Below are positions 11,301 through 24,100 of a DNA stretch of 64,000 nucleotides, piece after piece. Below the pieces are notes generated by a model that ran no database searches, was not told the DNA's origin, and saw only the letters and a program-made list of their open reading frames with translations. Position 1 is the first letter of the stretch. Every line of letters starts with the position of its first letter. The DNA is from Plotosus lineatus (taxonomy: Eukaryota; Chordata; Actinopteri; Siluriformes; Plotosidae): the NCBI GenBank assembly GCA_024760905.1, contig CM045731.1, positions 16,168,501 to 16,232,500 of the forward strand. The letters run 5' to 3'. The position numbers and the translations under genes were made by a program.

Positions 11301-14300
11301 CACGTAACAACAAAGAAGCTATTATAAGGCCAACAGACAACACCGAAGTTCCACAGGTATGAAGTGCTGACGTATGCATGCATGTTAATGTGATATCCCG
11401 ACACACATTAAAGGTGCAGTATGGTACTTTTTAAAAGTGTTTCTAACGTTGTGTTGTGGTTATTTGTTATAATTTGCAGCACTTGTAATGGTGAATGTCG
11501 TTGGCGCTTATTCACGGAAACAGACAGTAAATTTGCAGGAACTCTATGTTGATGAGGCTCGAATTTGCATATTGTCCCTTTAATTTTTTGAGCTGGATTT
11601 ATAAACAAGTCTCAAGCAAAGCGTTGTTTAGCTACAGGTCTTTACCATATGCCAGTGCTTCTCAATTATTTTCTGTGGCGGACCCCCAGGAAGAAAAAAA
11701 AACATTTCACGCCACCCACCGCCCCGTGATTGCCTACAAATAGTATTATTTGTCTACAAAGTTGTCATTAGTACACCTTTGCATAACATTGTATCTTTAT
11801 TCGCATTAAAAACAAAAGAAAGAAATATAGTTCAACTTACAATAAAGAAAAACTTCATTAACATTGTTTTTAATCTGTAATAGAAAAGATTTAAAGTGCA
11901 CCAATGTGCCTGAAATAAAACAAAAATACATCCTTATTTAAACTCATTCAACTTATTTATGTCTTAATATCTTCGTCTCTCTCCACCGTTCTCTTCGCTC
12001 TTGTTAGAGATTTTTCCGTGCTGTTTCTTGAGGGGATGTTTACTGCGTTTCATATTGTTTGCTCGTGCGAAAAACCGCTACACGAAAGCCCAACAATAAG
12101 AGCGCCACTGCCAACTAGTGGAGTGGAGGTGCAATTACACTTAATTATCCTACACAATTCCAGAAAAGCATGTTCCCCAGGGTCATCCCCCGCTCCCCCC
12201 TGGCATCACACCGTGCCCTCCCTGGCATCATATCGGGGGCACGCCCTGCTATTTGAGAAGCACGATCATACGTGAATGATCACAGAGACTTTGATATTTT
12301 ATAGATTTTTTTTTTTTCTTGTGCTCTGTGGTGGGTTTTATTTTTAAATCTGTTGTGTGTGGAAGATCCCTGAACCTGATTAATGCACAGCAAACGGTGC
12401 ATGTTGGAGAGTGGCATCACAATCCCTTCTTTATTTATGTTCGGCTGTCTTCCAATTCCTATTTACTTATTTTTATAGATATACTCTGTTATTCCCTCAA
12501 AGCGAAATGGAGTTCTGCTCGGAGCAGTGGCATCAGAGGTAGTGGGAGCAGAAGGACCCTGCAGCTGTGAGGGTGAGGGAGTAGCTCCTTCACTCACGCC
12601 ATGCATCCCCCCCCCCCAGTTTGGGAATAGAACCTTTTTGATCCTTTTATGATCATGCTTCTTTCACCATTAAGCCCCAGGACTGCCCCCAGTCAAGACA
12701 TGTTTCCACTTGCGATGCCCTTAACAGGAAATGTAACGAACACTATTCTGTTGGGTTTGAGCGATAGAGAAAAATTCCAGTGAGCAGTTCTGTCTTGAGT
12801 GGTTTTCTCCACTGCGCTGGGTTGTATAATCCCAATGACTCCGTGTCAGAGATGGCTCAGGCTGTAAATTGGATTCGAACTTGCTATCTCCTGGTTAATA
12901 TTCACGTACCTTGTCGATTTGCCACTCGGGAACTATGTCTCAACTTTATGACCTGCTGTGCATGAGTGTTCAGGGGCGGCTTAACACACACTTTTAGTCG
13001 CCTTGTATTGATGAGCTCAAAGACACTCGTGATGAGCTGTCAATTGATTTAAGTCATAGGTGAGCATCATCCACCCTTCCAGTAAAAGCTCGACTGTTCA
13101 GCAAATGGCCATATGATTTTGTACCTGTGATCTCCAGGATGGTTGTCGCGCCCTTATTTTTTTGAAGCTGGTTAGAACAAAATATCAGATTTCTTTCTCG
13201 CACATGTGCTGTTCCTGCAGCGTGAAGTCAGTGACTGCAAATTAGTAGCGGGTGAGAGTGTTGCCAAACAGCATAGGATGGTGGTGTGCAGGATGACGCT
13301 GATGGTGAGGAAGGTGAAGAAGGCAAAGGCAGAGCAGAAGACAAAGTGGTGGAAGCTGAAAAAGGAGGAGTGTTGTGTTGTCTTCAAGGAGGAGTTGAAA
13401 CAGGCTTTGGGTGGTCAGGAAGTACTTCCAGATGACTGGACAACTATAGCTAATATGATCAGTGGGATATAGAGAGGACTAAAGGGAGTAAACAGGAGTT
13501 CAGGGAGACACAGCGTAAGGCGAAGGTAGCTGTGTCAATGGCCAAACAGAGGGCGTATGATGACTTGTATGCTCGATTGGAAAGTAAAGAGGGAGAAAAT
13601 GATTTATACAGGTTGGCACAGCAGAGAAATAGAGATGGGAAGGATGTGCAGCAAGTTAGTGATTAAGGACAGAGAGGGAAATGTATTGAATGATGACAGA
13701 AGTGTGTTGGGAAGATGGAAAGAGTACTTTGAAGAGCTGATGAATGAGGAAAATGAGAGAGAAAAAAAGAGTAGAAGAGGTGACTGCTGAGGAGCAGGAA
13801 GTAGCAAAGATTAGTAAGGGTGAAGTGAGGAGGGCATTGAAGAGGAAGAATGGAAAGGCAGTTGGCCCTAATGACATACCGGTGGAGGTATGGAAGTGTC
13901 TAGGAGAGGAAGCAGTAGATTTCCTGACGAGAACATTCAACAAGGTCTTAGAGAGTGAGAGGATGCCAGAGGAATGGAGGAGAAGTGTGCTGGTGACCAT
14001 TTTTAAGAACAAGGGAGATGTGTAGAGTTGTGGCAACTACAGAGGGATAAAGTTGATGAGCCATACGATGACGTTATGGGAAAGAATAGTGGAAGCTAGA
14101 CTAAGGGCAGAGGTCAGCATTTGTGAACAACAGTTTGGTTTCATGCCAAGAAAGAGCACCACAGATGCAGTGTTTGCTTTGAGGATATTAATAGAGAAGT
14201 ACAGAGAAGGTCAGAAGGAGCTGCATTGTGCCTTTGTGGATCTGGAGAAAGCATATGACAGGGTGCCAAGAGAAGAACTGTGGTATTGCATGAGGAAGTC

Positions 14301-16201
14301 TGAAGTGGCAGAGAAGTATGTTAGAGTGGTGCAGGACATATATGAGAGATGTAAGACAGTGGTGAGGTTTGCTGTTGGTGTGACAGAAGAGTTCAAGGTG
14401 GAGGTGGGACTGAATCAAAGGTCAGCTCTGAGCCCCTTCTTGTTTGCTATGGTGATGGACAGGCTGACAGACGAGGTGAGACAAGAATCTCCATGGACTA
14501 TGATGTTTGCAGATGACATTGTGATCTGTAGTGAGAGCAGAGAACAAGTGGAGGAAAATCTAGAGAGGTGGAGGTATGCCCTGGAAAGGAGAGGAATGAA
14601 GGTTAGCCTCAGTAAGACAGAATACATGTGAACGACAAGGACCCAAGAGGAACGGTGAGGTTACAGAAAGCAGAGATAAGGAAGGTGGAGGATTTTAAGT
14701 ACTTAGGCTCAACAAGCCAGAGCAATGGAGAGTGTGCAAAAGAGGTGAAGAAGCGTGTGCAGGCAGGTTGGAATGGATGGAGAAAAGTGTCCGGTGTGAT
14801 GTGTGATAGGAGAGTATCGGCAAGAATGAAGGGAAAAGTGTACAAGACGGTGGTGAGGCCAGCGATGTTGTATGGTTTAGAAACAGTGGCCCTGGGGAAA
14901 AGACAGGAGGCAGAGCTGGAGGGAGCAGAGATGAAAATGTTGAGATTCTCTTTGAGAGTAACGAGGATGGATAGGATCAGGAATGAGTACATCAGAGGGA
15001 CAGCCCATGTAAGATGTTTTGGAGACAAAGTCAGAGAGGCTAGATTGAGATGGTTTGGACATGTACAGAGGAGGGATAGTGAGTATATTGGTCATAGGAT
15101 GCTGAGGTTGGAACTATCAGGCAGAAGGCCCAGAGGAAGACCAAAGAGAAGATTTATGGATGTGGTGAAGGAGGACATGAAGGTAGCTGGAGTAAGAGTA
15201 GAAGATGCAGAGGATAGGGTGAGATGGAGGCAGATCATTTGCTGTGGCGACCCCTGAAAGGAACAGCCAAAAGGAAAAGAAGAAGATCTGTTAGTATTGT
15301 TTCAAGACACAAAACCATTTCGATTATGAATAAAAACATTCTCTGAATGATGTGAAGAGTCAAAGCTAAAAAAGTAGGACTTCTATTTTATAAAACTTTT
15401 TTGTTCGTCGAAGCTGGCTTCAATGTTTTAAAGACGGACACGTCTCCCCCCCCCCACCCGCATTGTGATAGATTTCATCTCTGATATAATTGGCTAAGTT
15501 GGTGTAAGAAAAAGATGCAGAGGATAGGGTGAGATGGAGGCAGATAATTCGCTGTGGTGACCCCTGAAGGGAAAAGACGAAAGGACAAGAAGAATCGGTT
15601 CCTTCTAAAAGTTTGACAGCTACGGATGTGGCCGAGATCAGCTGAGTTTAGATGCTACTCGGTTTTTGGTATGCTTGCTGTGATTGGATGTTTTCGTGAC
15701 CGAGATCCCGTGAGGACCAATTAGTATTCACAATACAAATACATTGGCAGACGTCGTTCGTGACATGCATGTGTTCGAACAAACTGGGGATGTCTGTCGA
15801 TGCTCGAGACCCAGCGAGGATGAAGGAAATTGATTTGAATGTAAAAAAATAAATTTTGATGGACATGGCTGGAGGGAGAAATTGATGTTTCTTTAACCGG
15901 TGACAAAACGCAGTGCGTAAAGTTAGGCGACTGCATTAGAAAGATCAACAAACCAGGGAAAGCAATTTGCGAGTTGTGTACAGATATCATAAACTACGGG
16001 GCTCGTAGTAAGTTTTAAAACAACTCTGATCTCACCTTTAATATTATGATGCTCTTTTTGTGTATATTTAGGTCGTGATATGTATATCTTGAAAATAAAA
16101 TGTCGTTCGTATGTACGTACGGCCTGTTATTGATAATAGACGTTAACTTGAGCGGTATAGGAAATAAACATCTTGGTCTATAATATAGATCTATACTAGA
16201 G

Positions 16202-16246
<45 letters not shown>

Positions 16247-16858
16247 ATACACACACACACGGGGATCCCTCACTCTCCGTGGTTAATTGGGACAGAGATC
16301 CCCTGGCGACCATCGAAATCCGCGAAGTAGGATCCCCCACCCCACCCCTGACTGACGTATGAGTATATAATATCAATAAATACATATTCAAGACTATAAA
16401 TGCTGAAATAACAATTAAACATTGAAAAAATAACATAAAATATTAAAATATAAATACAGATGCTCTCCAATTTACCAGCGTTCGTTTTGCAAACATCCGG
16501 CGATACCAACAAAGCTGTCCAAGGTCGGAAGTGAAATAGAAATGGAATAAAATCTACAGAAAGATCAGTCATAAATATTAGTATGAAATATGATTAAACA
16601 TTATCCTGAGGTACACTTAATACTAAGCTCCTGCAGAGGGTGGTATGTGCACACAGATGCAACAATGTATCCAGTTTTGATGGGAGATTTTTTTTTTTTT
16701 TTTTTGTTGGTTTAGGGTTTTTGCATAATTGGCCTTGTTTAACTTTTCCACCTATTCTTCCTTCATTTCCTTATTTTTTAATTCGATGAATATTTATTTA
16801 TTTAAAAAACGTGATACACTGAGGCCGCATTAATTGAAGCGCGAAGTAGCGAGGGATC

Positions 16859-16915
<57 letters not shown>

Positions 16916-18046
16916 ATATATACACACACAGTGGTACCTTGGTACTCAATCATAATTTGTTCCAGACAGCTGGTCGAATTCCAAATCCTCTTTTCCCATT
17001 CCAAATAATGTAAATGGTCTTAGTCCATTATGTCGTCTTTTGAACAGAAGTTAATGGTACCGTAACTCGTACCATAGGTCCACAAATTAAGTGAAAAAAT
17101 TGAGTACGGTACACTGTTATGGTAGGGCAATGGTGGCCTGGTGGTAAAGGGCGCTGGATCGCTGATCGTAAGGTTGGGGGTTCAAGTCCCACTCTCCACA
17201 AGGTTGTGCCTGTCCCCCCCAGTGCACTAACTGGGTTATCAAAGGCAGGCCATATCTCTCTGTCTATGGTGAGAGGCATGTAAAAGAACCATTGCTGACT
17301 TTTGTAAAGAGTAGCTGCAAAACCGTCAGGGTGTTTCTGTCACTTGCTAAAGGGTTGTCAGGAAGGGCATCCGACGTAAAAACCTACGCCTAATCAAACG
17401 TGCCAATCATTTGCTGTGGCGACCCCTGAAAAAGAGAAAACGCCAAAAGGAAAGAAGAGTAGACTGTTATGGTCTGTGTTCTGAGAGGCTTTGGCGACTC
17501 TCTCTCTGCGCGTTGGAGAGGCGCGTGGCTGTCACACGCGGGTAGAGTGCTAAGCACACACACCTGATTGCACTTAATCACGGGCTATAAAAACGAGCAG
17601 AAAGCTCCTCCCGGTGCTAGAAGATTGTCCCTCTTCCCCGTGATCTCTGGCTCTCAGTTCCGTCCTCCACCAGCTCCCGCTTTAGTTTGATTTGTGTTTC
17701 TCCACATCTCTAACAGTGACTACGATGTCACCGTACTCTATGCTTTCCCTGTGAACAATAAAGCACATCTATTTTCATCACACTCTGTGTCCTGCATTTT
17801 TGGGTCAGGCTGAATGTTCTTGGCATTATAGAAGGGCTCGAAGAATCTGTGATGCCAGGAACATTCAGTTGGACCCAAAAATGCAGGACACAGAGTGTGA
17901 TGAAAACTGAGGAGCTTTATTGTTCACATCACGTCTGTGTGTGTATTTATATTTTATTTGCATCTTATGCATTATTTTTTTTAATGTTTAATTGTTATTA
18001 AAAGAATCTATAGCATTGATATCATAGCATACTGTATGTGTGTGTG

Positions 18047-18115
<69 letters not shown>

Positions 18116-21100
18116 AAAACAAAACCATGAGACATTTGTACAATAATTATAGGCTATAGACTGCATTCGCATACCTTTGAAGTATGAGTCTTTCGTCTAC
18201 ATAGATGTTTATATCGCCATACATAGTGAATTTTGAGAAAATTATATTTTAATCAAGTTCTTAAAATTACTAAATTATGATTGCATAGACGTTTTGGTCT
18301 CTAAAATGTTCACATGTACAGTAATATAAGATCTCTATAAAAGGTCAATGTGAATGGCATAGACAAAAAGATGTTGGTTGCACTGCTAAAGCTTTATAAA
18401 TTTTAAGCCTATTACAGTCGGCCCTTTACTTATGAAATTAATCCGTTCCATAGCCTTTTTCGTAACGTGGTTTCGTAAGTCGAGGCACATTTTACATGTA
18501 AAATGCCTGATTCGTTCCAAGGCTCCCAAGACTACCCCATAATCCCTTTAAAAATTATAAAAGTGCACCAATTTTGTATGAAATATGTGTTAAAAGAAAA
18601 TTATTTATTAAGGTATTTAAACATTTTATTAACATTTTATTAATTAAACCATTTATTAATCATTTTTTTATGAACGCACATACACACACCAGGCATGTGA
18701 TTTTTCCATGAATTCACGGAATTCCGATTTTATTTAATTGGCCCAGTTTAAAAAAAAAAATTTTAAATTCGATTTTTTTTTTTTTTCACACCGAATATGT
18801 CAAAATAACCTTTTTCCGCTTTTATTCCGTTCAGAGTTTTGCATAAAATTACCTCTCTCGAAATGTTACTGCTGATGGCTTTCTAATAGCCAATTGCTGA
18901 TGCCGAAACATGTACGTAGACATTCGTGCCACTTCCGGTCTGTTCAGCTATCAAAAGCATGTCGGTGATCCAGAGAAAAGATTCTGCTCGAATCAAAGAA
19001 ATGGACAAAGTCGTGAAAAACAAGTTTATGTGGGAATGGATGGAAAAGGGAACTGTGGCATTTAATTGCCGGAACATTTGGTGTCCGAGCAAAGATTCCA
19101 AAACCCTACGGACTTAACTCTTTGTTTGCTGTTCGACCAGAAACTGTGCAAAGAAAAGACCCAGTGAAACGACCAGTTTCTGTCGCCAATCGAATAGTTA
19201 ATTTTGAGGTATGTTTTGAGAATTTTCTTGTCTAGTTTCCGATTATATTTTTCAAATTATTGTGAATGCATGCATGTTTTAGGCGTAGGACATTCACGTA
19301 TTTACGCCGGGAACTGAATCAAATGAGTCAACTCTATGGTCACTGAACCATTTTTCTGCTGTTAGAATATATAAATTATTGCTGCATTAACTCACTATTT
19401 TTTCGTGATTAACTCTCGTAAATAGGCATTGTTATTCAGTGTTTCTAACAGCAGCGGGGGTGTGTGCTCGTGTAATTAGCTCATTAATAATGGAAATGTA
19501 AAACTATGAATCTGAGACTCGACCGAAACGCCTCAGCATCCAGAAGGACAACAAACTTTCTAAGGCAGCCTCCAGAAGGACAGTTCAGGCTGCACAAAAG
19601 GAAGCAACAAAGTGCCATGCTAAAGCACTCAAGCCAAAGAAACATTAATTCAAAAAACGTGTCATGTATAGCATGTCATGTGTATAGTTTGTTTCCAGAT
19701 TGTGTTTAAAGACAATGACTGTTGATAATAGTGTTGTGAGGCAGGACATATCTATTAGAGTGAATATTTGATTTGTGACTGTGTCACTTTTATTAGTGTT
19801 GGAATCCCACATGATAAACCCACAAGTTGAGGTACAGTATGCATATGGAGATTAGAAATTAAATTTCTAGAGCTCTTTCGGTGTCATGAAATAGCATTTT
19901 TCCCCTTCTGAAATGCTTAAAACCTAGGAGCCCCCCAGACCCCTGGCTGATTTTCAGATGTTTTGGTGATGGTCAAGTCACATGCCTGACATACACACAA
20001 CACTCTCTCTCTCTCTTTCACACACACAATACACATGCGCTCTGCTGAATGCGGGCTCCGCCCACACACAGGAGCATTTTAAGATGGGGGAATTCAAAGC
20101 ACATTCCTTGCCTGACGGATCAGGGGTCCAAACTCGACTGTAACTTGTATCCTTGAGGGATCGGAGGTCCAGATGCGCCATGTTTTGCTCACATTCGGCG
20201 GAGCGTGCCACATTTATTAAACATTTACTGAATTAAACAACTTAAAAAAACGAAAAATAAGCTGCAATGTGCTCTCTCGAACACGTAAAGAACACCTCCT
20301 TTCATCTCTGACTGACTCTGTACGCAGTCTCTCTATCTCGCGTGCGCGCGCACACACACGGTCTATCTCTGTCTCTCTCTCTCTCTCTTTCTCACACACA
20401 CAAAACTCTGTCTCTCTGTTGTGTTTTGCTGAAGGTGGGCTCCGCCCACACCCAACGCACAGCTGACGGAACAATTATATTGAAATGTTTTTAAATGGAC
20501 GGGATGTTGTATTTAAAGTGGAATTACAGTACCTATTTGAAAGATCAGAGGTCCTGATTCAATAATAACTTGCTTCCTTGTGAGATCGGAGGTCTTGTCC
20601 CACGGAGCACCGGAGTGCCTCCGTCACTGTATTTCCGCTTTTTGGTATTTTCCGGGTCCATAATGCATAACGAAATATAACATTGCAATGTTCCCTCAAA
20701 AAGAGCTCACGAGCCAACGTTCCTGTTCAACTCTCCTCTCTCACATGTGTGATAAGCAGGAAGTATGGGTACAGTTCAGCTGCCTCCTGGCCAATGGGAA
20801 GCCAACGGGGCAGGATGTTGGGAGACCACCAATGAGAGAGCAACTCTCGCATGGTTTGAATTTTGAATGGCGCTTTTCGTAAAAAGAGGAGACAAATTTA
20901 GGAAAATGTTTTTCGTAACCTGGAGTTTTCATACCCAGAGGGTTTCGTAAGTAGAGGGCCAACTGTATATTAAACTTAAGCCTGATGCATTAAGTTGATT
21001 CAATATAGATGGTCATTGTCGTGGCATTGGCTATATCTAAATAATCTGAATAATATCTGTAATATATGTTAATGCGTATGTGTTAAAGTCGGTGGGAATA

Positions 21101-24100
21101 AACCCCATGCATAATCTACATGTTATATTTACCTTTATTTTCTGTAATTTTAATGAAAGAATATTTATACATATCAATCATTTCAGGTATCGCCATGTCA
21201 TAGTATTATAATTTCAATCACAAAACCTGCACATTGATATTAAATGATGATCTTGATATTGTTGATGGTGTGTTGTGTACTGGTGGTGTTACTTTGCGTA
21301 CTCCGCGCTGATATTAATTGGTATCTGCACTGAAAGTACTCCAGTGTTCATTAAGCTTAATCAACCCGGGCTCATCAACTTTGTCATGTGGGATATTTCT
21401 TTGATAATAATAGATCTCAGTATAAGGCAGAAATAGCTGAAATACGCACACAATCTCTGGCTTCAGGGGGCGAAGCCCCTGGACCCCATTGGTGGCCTGG
21501 GTGGCCCCCAAACCCCCTGACTTTTATCAGAACCCCCCCCCCCTTCCCGCAATCTCACATATGTACTCAGAAATCTGTTATGCTGCTGAAATGTAACCTG
21601 TTCGTGTCTGTAGCTGATTCGTGAGCTGGGGAACATCAACATGAAGAAGAAAGAACCTCCGTTTTGTTATCCCTACAGTCTAAAGGCTTATGTGCTCGTG
21701 CGCACGCACCTTGCTCGGATGGAGGTGTCGGAAAATATCGAAGAAGGTAAAACTGTTGAAATGTAAATGCGGTAATGAGCGTGAGCACCTCGGTGTTGTG
21801 ATGCGGATGTGAAATGAAATGATTTGTGTGTGGGTCTCTCGCAGATCAGCGGTTTGTGGTGAAAAAGTGCCCGGCTTTGCTTCAGGAGATGATCAACGTT
21901 GGCTGCCAGCTTACAATGATGGCTACGAGCAGAACAGGTGCACACGCGCGCACACACAATGTTATCGTAGGTAGCAATACCACCCTTGTGTTGTGATGCT
22001 AAACGGCCTGAATGATTGACGTGTGCAGGGTTCCGAGCCCCGAGACTGTCCTCGATCGAGAATTGTATGAAGCTGACACAGATGGTGGTCCAGGGGCTAC
22101 AGGAGGCAAAGTCTCCTTTACTACAATTGCCTCACTTTGAGGAAGAACACCTCCGATACTGCATCTCTAAAAAGGTACACAGATCCCTGATGTCCTCGCG
22201 GCGTTTATATCCTTTGCCATTCGGTTTTTATGCATCTGTCGACTCCTACTTGCTCTTTCAGTATAAAGTACGGACCCTTCAGGACCTGGTGAGTCTGAAG
22301 GACTCGGACCGGAGGAACATGTTGAGGTCCCTGGGAGAGGAGAAGTACGATGAGGTGATGGTGGTCCTCGGAAGCTTCCCTCACATTACCATGGAAACCA
22401 AACTTCAAGGTAAGCGAGCAGAGGATTTCCTTCAGTAGCCGTATATCCATCCTGTATTTGGATTGGCTGTTTATTTTTTTTTTTCCCTTCTGTTTTTGTC
22501 CCTTGCATCTGTTTTTATTACCGTGAAGTGCTGGACGACGAAGACAGCAACAACATCACAGCAGGATCCATTGTCACGGTTACGGTCAACCTGATAAGGA
22601 AGAGGATGTCTGTAAGCAATGTGTTTACTCGTGTACTTTGTAGTGGCGTGTACAGTACTACAGATCATTTCTACATTCAGGAATCACTACGTGTGTGGAT
22701 TTTGCTGGAGGGGCGAAGCCTGAGATAGCTGTATGACGGTTGTACGCGTGTAGCAGGAATGAGCAGTAACCCTTGTGAGTTACTATGCTGCATGATACTT
22801 GTGCAGTCAACACAAGGACTTGTGTGGAGACCCTTGAAATGTGCATGAATAAATCTCAAAATTATTACCTCAGGAAAGGTTATCTGCAGTGAACATCTTT
22901 TGAGAGTCGGTCAAGTTTTCTGGATTCTGTAGTTGCAGGCAGCCTCCACAAGAGGGCAGTGTAACATTCTCGCCATATTGCAGGGGCACCATAAAGAATT
23001 AAAGAATGACAGATTGCTTTGATTAAAGTCAGTGTTCACATAAGTGGGTTTGTTTTAAATTAAACTTTACAGTAGATTTAATTTTACAGTCTAAAACAGT
23101 AAGTTGATTATTTGGTTAAAATTAGCTGTGAATTAAAATCGTACTACTTCTACTATAATCTCTGTGACTTGGCATCTGTTAGTATGATACTACTTGCGCT
23201 CTCATTTGATTTAGTATCCCAAGTATGACTTGTCATTTATGACTTATCATCTCACAAGTATCACTTATTAACTCAGCAAATGTAGCATTCCATAAGTATG
23301 ATTTCTCAGCTCATAATTATGATTTAGCATCTCATAAGTAGGACGTACCCACTTGTAATTATGACTTAGCATTCCAACAGTATAACTTACTAACTCAATT
23401 ATTTAGCATCTCATAAGTACGGCTTGCCAACTCGTAATTATGATTTGAAATCTGTTAAGTATGACTTGCTGAGAAACCAATATATATTAAATTCTCCTGT
23501 TGCCTGCGTTTTGATAATGTTGTGCTCGTTGATGTTTCAGGAGGTTTTTGAGAAGGAGCAGGAGGCTTCAGCAACTGTGGAGGAGGCCAACACTAAGGAG
23601 GCAGTAGGTCTTTAAATCGTACAATAATAAAAATAAACCTCAGTTTCACTTCAGACAGCAGCCACCGGTGATCCACTCCAAACACACAGATTTCTCCTTT
23701 GTCCTTTTCAGCAAGGTGATGGTGCCAAGAACAAAATGAAGGTCTGGCAAAACAAGAGTAAAGGTGCTAAGAAAGCAGGAAAAGCCAAGAAGAAGAAACT
23801 GACAAAGAAGAAGCCGGCGGCCCAGCAGCAGGTCAAAGGAGACAAAGCGAAACAGGCGAACGGCAACGTGGCCGGAAGCGTAAGTGTCCAATCAGAGCTC
23901 AAATCCGGCAAATTTCTTGTAACGGGTGGGATTTCTTCTGACTGTTGTGTTGTACGTTTCCTAGGAAACGCCCGCAACAGCCAAAGAGGAAGACGACGAG
24001 CTTTCGGACAAGGGCAGTGAATCAGATGAGGGAAACAAGGACTCGCCCAGCGAAAGAGATGACGAGAGCGACAAGCAGAGCGACACGGAGGCAGACGAGG

